Source: Leptofilum sp050292445 (GTDB taxonomy: Bacteria > Chloroflexota > Anaerolineae > Promineifilales > Promineifilaceae). Taken from it: a DNA stretch of 11,044 bases. Below the pieces are notes generated by a model that did not search any database, was not told where the DNA came from, and saw only the letters and a list, made by a program, of their open reading frames with translations. This document shows, one piece after another, positions 5,620-11,044 of the stretch. Made by a program: the position numbers and the translations under genes. Position 1 is the stretch's first letter. Each line of letters opens with the position of its first letter. The stretch covers positions 1 to 11,044 of the forward strand of contig JBNKLQ010000211.1 of the NCBI GenBank assembly GCA_050292445.1. The letters are read 5' to 3'.

Positions 5620-7452
5620 ATGGGTGTTATCGAAATTGCACCAGATGAAGCCGCAGCCGCAGAACGGCCGTCTGTTGTCAATGATTTTTCAATTGTGGCT
5701 GCCACCGCCAACGGCACCGGCAGCCAAACCGCTAACCTGGCCATCCTGCGGGCCATTTTCAAAATGGGCATCCCGGTTAACGGCAAAAATATTTTTCCGT
5801 CCAATATTCAAGGACTGCCTACCTGGTACCATATTCGTGTCAGCCACGAAGGGTACGTGGCCCGGCGGCATACCTCCGAAGTGCTGATCGCCTTCAACGC
5901 AGCCACCGTCAATGAAGATATTCAGATACTGCCCCCCGGCGGCATCTGCATCCACAACGACGATTGGCGTTCGCTGCCGCAGCGGGACGACATTACCTAC
6001 TATGCCATTCCGGTGAACCAGTTTGTGCGAGAAACCGGCATGAAGGGCAAGCTCAAGGATTACATCTCCAATATGGTTTATGTTGGGGCTGTGGCCCAAC
6101 TGCTGGGCATCCCGTTAGAGAAGTTAGACGATGCCCTCGATAACCTTTTTAATGGACGACGCAAGCTGGTTGATTCCAACATGGCGGTCGTAAAAACCGC
6201 CTACGATTGGACGGCTGAAAATATTCAAAAAACAGATCCCTACCGAGTTGCAGAAATGGATGCCACCACAGGCAAAGTGATGATTACCGGGAATGAGGCC
6301 GGTGCCTTAGGCTCTGTTTATGGGGGTGCTACTTTTGTGGCCTGGTATCCTATTACTCCCTCCACTAGCTTTGTCGATGGGCTTAATGAGTATCTTCCCA
6401 AGCTGCGTCGTGACCCCGAAACGGGCGAAAAAACCTACGCTGTGGTGCAGGCAGAAGATGAACTGGCGGCCATCGGCATGATTTTGGGGGCAGGCTGGGC
6501 TGGGGCGCGTTCCGTCACGGCTACTTCCGGACCTGGCATTTCGCTCATGTCGGAATTTGCCGGATTGGGCTATTTTGCCGAGATTCCGGCTGTCATTTGG
6601 GACATCCAGCGAGTGGGGCCCAGCACCGGGCTGCCCACGCGCACCGGGCAGGGGGATGTGATCTCTACCTACTATCTGGGGCACGGTGATACCAAGAACG
6701 TGATTTTGTTGCCAGCCACTGTGGGCGAATGCTTCGACTTTGGCACCACTTCGTTTAATTTGGCCGAGACGCTGCAAACGCCTGTTTTTGTCTTGAGCGA
6801 TCTGGATTTGGGGATGAACAACTGGATGACAGAGCCATTTAGTTATCCTGAAGAACCGATTACGCGCGGCAAGGTGCTGACGGCTGATGAAGTGCAAGAA
6901 AAAGGCTTTGCCCGTTACAAGGACATTGATGGTGATGGCATTGGTTACCGTACGCTGCCCGGCAATGAGCATCCCTTGGGTGCCTGGTTTGCCCGAGGCA
7001 CGGGGCATAATGAAAAGGCCGTTTACAGCGAAAAGTCTGAAGATTGGCTGAACAATATGGCTCGGCTGGAGCGCAAGTTTGATACGGCGCGCCAGCTTGT
7101 GCCCGCACCTGTGGTGGATCAGGTTGACGGGGCAAAGATTGGCATTATTGCTTACGGGACGACCAAGTTTGCCATCGATGAAGCGCGCGATCGGCTGGCG
7201 GCTGATGGTACACCGACCAGCTTTATGCGCCTGCGGGCCTTGCCGATTAATGATGGCGTAAAAGAATTTGTGGCGCAGCATGACCGAGTATATGTGGTTG
7301 AACTTAATCGCGATGGCCAGGTCCACAATATTTTGCAAACAGAGATGCCTGAAATAGCAACAAAGCTGGTTTCGCTGGCTCATCTTGACGGGATGCCGCT
7401 GACGGCACGTTGGGTAGTTGACGCTATTTCTGAGAGTGAAGGAAACAAATAA
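5620..7452 (+). CDS. 2-oxoacid:acceptor oxidoreductase alpha subunit with fused gamma domain, second paralogue
   Basis: This 610-residue subunit belongs to a second, clearly different OFOR. The gamma domain (about 22-205) opens with IVAATANGTGSQTANLAI and GKNIFPSNIQGLPTW, a block unlike that of the first KorA. The alpha domain (about 220-410) has AWYPITPSTS (241-250), QAEDELAAIG (277-286), TSGPGISLMSE and VGPSTGLPTRTGQGD (332-346). A linker at 430-465 carries DIDGDGIGYRTLPG and RGTGHNE, a metal-loop-like motif seen in this family. A transketolase C-terminal-like domain covers about 505-605. I chose ATG 5620 over an in-frame GTG at 5602 because AAGGAG (5608-5613) lies 6 bases before it and inside the longer version. 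The stop overlaps the next start by one base. The substrate is unknown; pyruvate, branched-chain, aromatic or 2-oxoglutarate all remain possible. Confidence 0.87.
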   Translation: MGVIEIAPDEAAAAERPSVVNDFSIVAATANGTGSQTANLAILRAIFKMGIPVNGKNIFPSNIQGLPTWYHIRVSHEGYVARRHTSEVLIAFNAATVNEDIQILPPGGICIHNDDWRSLPQRDDITYYAIPVNQFVRETGMKGKLKDYISNMVYVGAVAQLLGIPLEKLDDALDNLFNGRRKLVDSNMAVVKTAYDWTAENIQKTDPYRVAEMDATTGKVMITGNEAGALGSVYGGATFVAWYPITPSTSFVDGLNEYLPKLRRDPETGEKTYAVVQAEDELAAIGMILGAGWAGARSVTATSGPGISLMSEFAGLGYFAEIPAVIWDIQRVGPSTGLPTRTGQGDVISTYYLGHGDTKNVILLPATVGECFDFGTTSFNLAETLQTPVFVLSDLDLGMNNWMTEPFSYPEEPITRGKVLTADEVQEKGFARYKDIDGDGIGYRTLPGNEHPLGAWFARGTGHNEKAVYSEKSEDWLNNMARLERKFDTARQLVPAPVVDQVDGAKIGIIAYGTTKFAIDEARDRLAADGTPTSFMRLRALPINDGVKEFVAQHDRVYVVELNRDGQVHNILQTEMPEIATKLVSLAHLDGMPLTARWVVDAISESEGNK

Positions 7453-8489
7453 TGGGTAATAGACGAGCGGCACGCGTAAATTTAATTGGATTGTCGAAGA
7501 CAGATTATAATGGCAACCCTTCTACATTATGTCAAGGTTGTGGCCACAATTCAATCGCTAGCCAGATTATCCAGGTGGCGTATGAATTAAGCATTCAGCC
7601 GCATGAGATGATTAAGCTGAGCGGCATTGGCTGCTCTAGCAAATCCCCGGCCTATTTTTTGGGCCGGTCGCACGGGTTTAATTCGCTGCACGGCCGTATG
7701 CCGTCCATCGCTACCGGTTCACTGATGGCCAACCACACGCTGCACGCTATTGGCGTCAGTGGCGATGGCGATACGGCCAGTATTGGCATGGGTCAGTTCA
7801 AACACATGATGCGGCGCAATGTGCGCATGGTGTACATTGTGGAAAACAATGGCGTGTATGGCCTGACCAAAGGGCAGTTTTCGGCGACGGCTGATGAGGG
7901 TCAGGAGCTGAAATATGCCGGACGAAACGAACTGCCGCCGATTGATATTTGCATGGAAGCGATTATGGCTGGCTGCGGATTTGTGGCTCGCTCTTTTTCT
8001 GGCGATGCCAAACAGGTACGAGAATTGTTGAAGGCGGCGTTGAGTCATCGGGGGACGGCCGTTTTAGACATCATTAGTCCGTGTGTGGCTTTTAACAACC
8101 ATGATACCTCAACCAAGAGCTATGGTTACGGCCGTGAACATGAAGATCAGCTTCACGAAGTTGGCTGGGTTCCTCCGGCAGACGAGATCGAAATCGAGGA
8201 GTATGCTCCCGGCGAGATGCAGGTGGTGGGAATGCACGATGGCTCACACATTCAACTGCGCAAGCTGGAAGAGGATTACGATCCGACCGAGAAGATGGGC
8301 GCGCTGCACCGGCTGATGTGGGCCCAGGAAAAGCAGGAATTCATTACGGGCCTGATTTATTATGACGGCGAGCGGGAATCTTTGGCCGAAGCCAGCGATC
8401 TCACTGAGACCCCATTGGCTCACTTGCCCGCTGAGAAGATACGGCCGTCTGCCGAATCGCTTGAAGAAATTATGGCCAGCTTGATGTAG
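7452..8489 (+). CDS. 2-oxoacid:acceptor oxidoreductase beta subunit, second paralogue
   Basis: This 345-residue TPP- and [4Fe-4S]-binding catalytic subunit pairs with the alpha subunit just upstream. Motifs: TLCQGCGHNSI (25-35), LSGIGCSSKSPAYF (56-69), the TPP motif from GDGD (104-107) to ENN (131-133), and YGLTKGQFSATADEG (136-150). C27, C30, C61 and C211 give 3/31/150 spacing, as expected for the cluster ligands. The substrate-loop region after GQFS differs from the first KorB (no K-T-K-S-S-P block), which argues for a different substrate. There is no CBS tail; the C-terminal 110 residues are acidic and end without a recognised domain. The start ATG overlaps the upstream stop (TAATG), with GAAGGAA just before it, so translation is probably coupled. 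A strong terminator begins 25 bases after the stop. Confidence 0.9.
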   Translation: MGNRRAARVNLIGLSKTDYNGNPSTLCQGCGHNSIASQIIQVAYELSIQPHEMIKLSGIGCSSKSPAYFLGRSHGFNSLHGRMPSIATGSLMANHTLHAIGVSGDGDTASIGMGQFKHMMRRNVRMVYIVENNGVYGLTKGQFSATADEGQELKYAGRNELPPIDICMEAIMAGCGFVARSFSGDAKQVRELLKAALSHRGTAVLDIISPCVAFNNHDTSTKSYGYGREHEDQLHEVGWVPPADEIEIEEYAPGEMQVVGMHDGSHIQLRKLEEDYDPTEKMGALHRLMWAQEKQEFITGLIYYDGERESLAEASDLTETPLAHLPAEKIRPSAESLEEIMASLM

Positions 8490-8514
8490 GCAAACGACGC
8501 ACTAAAATAAAAAG

Positions 8515-8550
8515 GCCGTAGACAATTTTGTCTGCGGCTTTTTTTATTTT
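8515..8550 (+). terminator. Rho-independent terminator after the second oxidoreductase pair
   Basis: GCCGTAGACA (8515-8524) pairs with TGTCTGCGGC (8529-8538) over 10 bp with one G-U and a 4-base loop. Seven T residues follow, then A and four more T. A run of A before the stem means it may also stop transcription from the other strand. It closes the oxidoreductase block. Confidence 0.92.
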
Positions 8551-8617
8551 CCTCAGATAAATTCTAAAATTCCCCAATTTTGCAGACATACAGTGATTTT
8601 TAGTCGTCAAAATCAAT

Positions 8618-8686
8618 AGGACGCCGATAAACGCTGATGACGCAGATTAAAAAAGATCAGCGTTTATCGGCGTTAATCAGCGTCCT
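8618..8686. repeat. 18-bp perfect inverted repeat with outer arms
   Basis: ACGCCGATAAACGCTGAT (8621-8638) is the exact reverse complement of 8656-8673, separated by 17 bases. A further AGGACG (8618-8623) matches inverted CGTCCT (8681-8686) as an alternative outer pairing. The internal unit (A)CGCTGAT / CGCAGATT is reiterated in both orientations, typical of dispersed intergenic repeat families. No T run follows, so it is not a terminator. It lies between the oxidoreductase terminator and the FHA regulator. Confidence 0.85.
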
Positions 8687-8695
8687 GCTTTGATG

Positions 8696-8712
8696 TTGAC
8701 AGATGCTGTCAA
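8696..8712. promoter_or_regulatory. Perfect 7-3-7 palindrome overlapping a consensus -35
   Basis: TTGACAG-ATG-CTGTCAA is a perfect dyad 31 bases before the chosen FHA-wHTH start. Its left arm contains TTGACA, a perfect -35 hexamer; the sequence 17 bases later (TAGTCT, 8719-8724) is only a weak -10. The arrangement would suit a repressor or autoregulator operator over a promoter. This is inference. Confidence 0.45.
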
Positions 8713-8743
8713 TCTGCGTAGTCTTGACGCTGAGGCTTCAAGA

Positions 8744-9349
8744 ATGAGCGACAAATATCCCCCAAAACTGACCGATCCTACTGGCCGCACCCATGAGCTA
8801 ACCGGCGATGTGACGACGATTGGTCGCGCCATCGAGAACGAGATTGTGATCAGCGGCAAGCGCGTTTCGCGCGAACATGCGCGGGTGCGTCGTGAGGGTT
8901 GGCGGCTCATTCTGGAAGATTTGGGCAGCACCAACGGCACGTTTTTAAATGAGCAGCGCGTTTTGGAGCCAATGCAGCTGCGCGACGGCGACCACATCAA
9001 AGTGGGGGATGTGGCGTTTGTCTTTCACGATCCAGAAGTGACCTACCAGGACACGATGCTGCCGGAATTGGAAATGGATATTGCCGCCGGATTGGTGCGG
9101 GTGAATCGCCAGCTGGTGGAGCTAGCCCCCAAAGAATTTGAACTGCTAGCCTATCTCTTTTCGCAGCCAGGGTTGGTTTGTTCGAAGGATGCTATTGGCA
9201 CGGCCGTTTGGCCGGAATATGAAGATAGCGTCTATGATTATCAGATTGAAAACCTGGTGCGCCGCCTGCGCATGAAACTGGAGCCAGACCCCACCAATCC
9301 CCAACTTCTCCTTACGGTGCGTGGGAGAGGTTATAAACTTATTTTGTAG
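8744..9349 (+). CDS. FHA domain fused to an OmpR/PhoB-type winged-helix DNA-binding domain
   Basis: This is a 201-residue putative transcriptional regulator. The N-terminal FHA domain (about 18-98) has the conserved phosphothreonine-binding residues: G27-R28, S42-x2-H45 and N64-G65 within GSTNGTFLN. Residues about 112-200 form an OmpR/PhoB C-terminal winged helix: ELAPKEFELLAYL (126-138), the recognition-helix region VYDYQIENLVRRLR (163-176) and TVRGRGYKL (191-199). There is no receiver domain, so the protein probably reads Ser/Thr-kinase phosphorylation of a partner rather than histidine-kinase phosphorelay. An upstream in-frame TTG/ATG pair (8690/8693) would add 17-18 residues, but ATG 8744 has GAGG at 8-base spacing, and the longer form would run through a palindrome. 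The EmbR family is a relative in principle, with different domain order. Targets are unknown. Confidence 0.85.
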   Translation: MSDKYPPKLTDPTGRTHELTGDVTTIGRAIENEIVISGKRVSREHARVRREGWRLILEDLGSTNGTFLNEQRVLEPMQLRDGDHIKVGDVAFVFHDPEVTYQDTMLPELEMDIAAGLVRVNRQLVELAPKEFELLAYLFSQPGLVCSKDAIGTAVWPEYEDSVYDYQIENLVRRLRMKLEPDPTNPQLLLTVRGRGYKLIL

Positions 9350-9563
9350 TTTGGTGAGAACGGCCGTTACCAGAAAGGTTGTGGTGGGATACGGCCGTAA
9401 CTGGCAGGCTAAATTAGGCGGCGCGGCGGGGACGCCGTGCCGCAGCCCGGTGGGGTTTCGCGTTGGCCGAAGATCGCGCCAAAGCAGGGGCTTTTCCAGG
9501 CCTTCAGTCTGCAGATCGGAACTTGCAAGCGATATTGTCACCAGTGAATTAGGTAGGATCAAA
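9350..9563. other. Spacer with a G+C-rich hairpin and two ACGGCCGT copies
   Basis: This 214-base gap has no gene I can support. ACGGCCGT occurs at 9360-9367 and 9391-9398, only 31 bases apart start to start. GCGGCGCGG (9418-9426) can pair with CCGTGCCGC (9435-9443) as a 9-bp stem with an 8-base loop and no T run. The strongly G+C-rich stretch 9417-9500 next to the A+T-rich gene that follows looks like a composition boundary. Confidence 0.5.
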
Positions 9564-10046
9564 ATGGACTCTGATCGTTTTGGACTTTTGTTTCTAATAG
9601 TTGCTGGCTTGGGTTTGATTTATATAGGTATTAGTGGCACATTGGGTTATCGCCGACAAGCATATATCCTTCCACAGTATTATTCAGGCGCAAACTATTC
9701 TTCTTTGCCTGGAGGCATCGCATGCCTGCTTTGGGCAATTCCGGGACTCATACCGCTACCAGAACTATGGGCAAACACACTTGGATACATGGGACTTGGA
9801 TTCATGTTATTGGGATTCTTACTTATCTTTATTGAACCCGCGTTTCTAACACCACATTGGTACCGTTGGTTGGAAGAGCATCATGGAGACATCATGCCCT
9901 GGTTACGCCAGGATGTAAAACGCATAGGATATCGTATTTGGAAAAGAAGGACGAAAACCATTCCTGAATTAGACGAATGGGCCAATGAGGTAAGAGAAAG
10001 GTATCGACGAGAAATAGAAATGTTTAAAAGATCTCAAAAAAGGTAG
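9564..10046 (+). CDS. Small membrane protein of unknown function
   Basis: This is a 160-residue protein with no family that I recognise. Hydrophobic segments at about 7-27, 48-66 and 73-95 predict three membrane helices. The second half (about 98-160) is soluble, rich in Trp early (HWYRWLEEH, MPWLRQ) and then strongly charged, with a likely amphipathic or coiled-coil tail (EWANEVRERYRREIEMFKR). There is no catalytic motif. The reading frame is open upstream to 9321, but that stretch translates to low-quality sequence, and AGGTAGG lies 6 bases before ATG 9564, so I take the short form. Codon and base use are visibly more A+T-rich than in the oxidoreductase genes, and it has no ACGGCCGT octamer, which hints at a different origin. 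It lies downstream of the FHA regulator. Confidence 0.65.
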   Translation: MDSDRFGLLFLIVAGLGLIYIGISGTLGYRRQAYILPQYYSGANYSSLPGGIACLLWAIPGLIPLPELWANTLGYMGLGFMLLGFLLIFIEPAFLTPHWYRWLEEHHGDIMPWLRQDVKRIGYRIWKRRTKTIPELDEWANEVRERYRREIEMFKRSQKR

Positions 10047-10069
10047 CTTACCGTTTGGGGCGCCGACGT

Positions 10070-10118
10070 AAAGACAACAACGAATTTGAGTAAGGAACGA
10101 ATGGGATTTGTTGTCTTT
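10070..10118. repeat. 11-bp inverted repeat after the membrane protein gene
   Basis: AAAGACAACAA (10070-10080) is the exact reverse complement of 10108-10118, with 27 bases between. No T run follows and the loop is long, so it is a poor intrinsic terminator. It may be the relic of an inserted element beside the truncated LuxR gene. Confidence 0.5.
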
Positions 10119-10186
10119 GTGGATTGTTGAGGGGAAACGGCCGTTCATGAAGCAGCCTATTATCAACATCAGTTAGCCTTAACTTG

Positions 10187-10747
10187 ATGTCCTCTAAAAT
10201 GGGGGAAGGTCAGTTGCCGCTGCTAGAGAAATTAGCAGTACAGTGTGAGGTCAATGGATTACGAGGGGTGTGGCTGGAAACGGCCGTCTTGCTCAGTCAA
10301 ATTCATCAAGCGATGGGAAAATCTAGACAGGCGTTGGATTGGTTGGCCCAGGCGCTGCCGGTAGCCGAACGGGCTGGATACGTGCGCTTGTTTGTGGATA
10401 TGGGTGAACCGATGTTGAAGTTGTTGGAAACGGCCGTATCGCAAAACATTCACCCCGATTATGCCAAACGCCTCCTCCCCCAATTCCCAAAAGAGTTTCG
10501 GCCCCTGACTGCGTCGCCCTCCGACCCGCTTTCTGAGACCGTAACTCCTCTGAGTCCGCGTGAAACCGAGGTTTTGCAGTTGATTGCCCAGGGATTAACC
10601 AACAAGGAAATTGCAGCAAAATTGGTTGTAGCACCTAGCACCGCCAAGCGGCACACCATCAACATCTACAACAAGCTTGGCGTCAACAACCGAGCCGAAG
10701 CCACGGCCGTTGCCTACGAAATGGGCATTGTGAAATCCGACGCTTAG
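10187..10747 (+). CDS. LuxR-family regulator, N-terminally truncated remnant of a MalT-like protein
   Basis: This 186-residue frame contains only the end of a large ATP-dependent MalT/LAL-type regulator. Residues about 9-60 look like the last TPR-like helices, followed by the block ERAGYVRLFVDMGEPMLKLL that in full-length relatives directly precedes the DNA-binding part. A complete GerE/LuxR helix-turn-helix follows (about 121-183: LSPRETEVLQLIAQGLTNKEIA, then AKRHTINIYNKLGV). Full-length relatives are usually 800-1000 residues with an AAA+/NB-ARC ATPase; none of that is upstream here. Neither ATG 10187 nor ATG 10199 has a ribosome binding site, and stops occur in all frames just before. I read it as a deletion remnant that may be unexpressed, though a short HTH-only regulator cannot be excluded. 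It contains three ACGGCCGT octamers. Confidence 0.7.
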   Translation: MSSKMGEGQLPLLEKLAVQCEVNGLRGVWLETAVLLSQIHQAMGKSRQALDWLAQALPVAERAGYVRLFVDMGEPMLKLLETAVSQNIHPDYAKRLLPQFPKEFRPLTASPSDPLSETVTPLSPRETEVLQLIAQGLTNKEIAAKLVVAPSTAKRHTINIYNKLGVNNRAEATAVAYEMGIVKSDA

Positions 10748-10882
10748 ACAGTCCACGTTTCTTAAATACACCTTCCCCATCTTTATACACCCTACCCTAC
10801 ACCGTTTGGACGATGTGGCTACACCCTTGCTGTCGGTATGCTGTCATCATCAAATAATTTATTGCAGGCAGCGGTGACACAG

Positions 10883-11044
10883 ATGGCAGAACGGTACAGG
10901 ATTGAGTTACAGAGCAAAATTAATGAAGATTGGTCGTCGTGGCTGGGCAATTTGGAATTGAGCTACACCCCGGACGGGCACACTATCCTCAATGGTGATG
11001 TGCTTGACCAGGCTGCGCTTCATGGCTTGCTTACCCGCATCCGC
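10883..11044 (+). CDS. Start of a small conserved protein of unknown function (partial)
   Basis: The frame is open from ATG 10883 to the window end (54 codons, truncated). It begins MAERYRIELQSKINEDWSSW, followed by LGNLELSYTPDGHTILNG and DQAALHGLLTRIR. From memory, this matches a short protein common in Chloroflexota and some other phyla, with a W-x-x-W motif, a D-G-x-T-x-L-x-G turn and the ending D-Q-A-A-L-H-G-L-L; it is often found beside MalT-like LuxR regulators. No function is known to me. An in-frame GTG at 10874 is an alternative start; no clear ribosome binding site decides it. Confidence 0.65.
   Translation, partial: MAERYRIELQSKINEDWSSWLGNLELSYTPDGHTILNGDVLDQAALHGLLTRIR

Larger units (their letters stand above)
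1024..10710. repeat. Dispersed octamer palindrome ACGGCCGT, 18 exact copies
   Basis: Exact copies start at 1024, 1547, 3660, 3838, 4188, 5303, 5664, 7690, 8055, 8128, 8441, 9200, 9360, 9391, 10137, 10280, 10430 and 10703. Fifteen lie inside genes and use all three codon phases: eight read T-A-V, four G-R and three R-P. The constraint is therefore on the DNA, not the protein. About 0.2 copies would be expected in 11 kb at equal base frequencies. It behaves like the cyanobacterial HIP1 octamer but has a different sequence. Confidence 0.85.

Noticed and set aside
5565..5648. A 27-codon leader frame rich in Phe, Trp and Tyr overlapping the start of the second alpha gene
   Set aside because: An aromatic leader peptide would be attractive, but its nearest GGAG is 16 bases away, its start lies inside the terminator stem, and the T run alone supplies the Phe codons.
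6307..7473. A 388-codon open frame on the minus strand opposite the second alpha gene
   Set aside because: It is antisense to a well-supported enzyme, has no domain or ribosome binding site, and is explained by codon bias of the sense gene.
9321..9563. An 81-residue N-terminal extension of the membrane protein
   Set aside because: It overlaps the FHA gene, crosses a G+C-rich hairpin, has arginine- and cysteine-rich low-quality translation, and ATG 9564 has its own ribosome binding site.
10134..10187. A 17-residue frame (ETAVHEAAYYQHQLALT) as a frameshifted upstream part of the LuxR regulator
   Set aside because: It is bounded by stops, too short to align with confidence, and its first residues come from the common ACGGCCGT word.

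Overview
The window looks like a piece of a Chloroflexota chromosome (Anaerolineae/Caldilineae type). This is an inference from gene content, with no 16S or ribosomal marker present. The clues are KorAB-type 2-oxoacid:acceptor oxidoreductases with the gamma domain fused in front of alpha, an FHA domain fused to an OmpR-type DNA-binding domain, the tail of a large MalT-like LuxR regulator next to a small conserved protein of unknown function, and a very frequent octamer palindrome, ACGGCCGT. I count 18 exact copies, against about 0.2 expected at equal base composition.

Layout. Positions 1-321 (minus) hold the first 107 codons of dnaE (PHP domain), cut by the window edge. An A+T-rich divergent intergenic region (322-708) leads to a plus-strand cluster: a GntR/FCD regulator (709-1404), a stand-alone twin-CBS protein (1469-1936), korA (2039-3892) and korB (3974-5494). 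The korB product carries an extra pair of CBS domains at its C terminus. A hairpin followed by a T run (5536-5579) separates this from a second alpha/beta pair (5620-7452 and 7452-8489, with overlapping stop and start) of a different OFOR subgroup. A strong intrinsic terminator at 8515-8550 closes the block. Next come an FHA-wHTH regulator (8744-9349), a small A+T-rich membrane protein (9564-10046), an N-terminally truncated LuxR regulator (10187-10747), and the start of a small conserved protein running off the window (10883-11044).

How the genes may work together. Both beta subunits keep the TPP motif and the four cysteines expected for one [4Fe-4S] cluster. Both alpha subunits keep the YPITP and GPSTGLPT motifs. 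The first pair is most like 2-oxoglutarate:ferredoxin oxidoreductase (KorAB); the substrate of the second cannot be read from sequence. CBS pairs usually bind adenosine nucleotides. A CBS pair fused to KorB plus a free CBS protein at the head of the same cluster suggests energy-charge control of 2-oxoacid oxidation, with the GntR/FCD protein as the likely transcriptional control by a carboxylate metabolite.

The spacers are unusually structured: a nested inverted-repeat array before korA, a 56-nt element that can fold into a near-perfect three-way junction between korA and korB, a terminator whose loop is complementary to the next leader, and an 18-bp inverted repeat plus a 7-3-7 palindrome before the FHA regulator. 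The right end (9350 onward) looks like accessory or eroding sequence.
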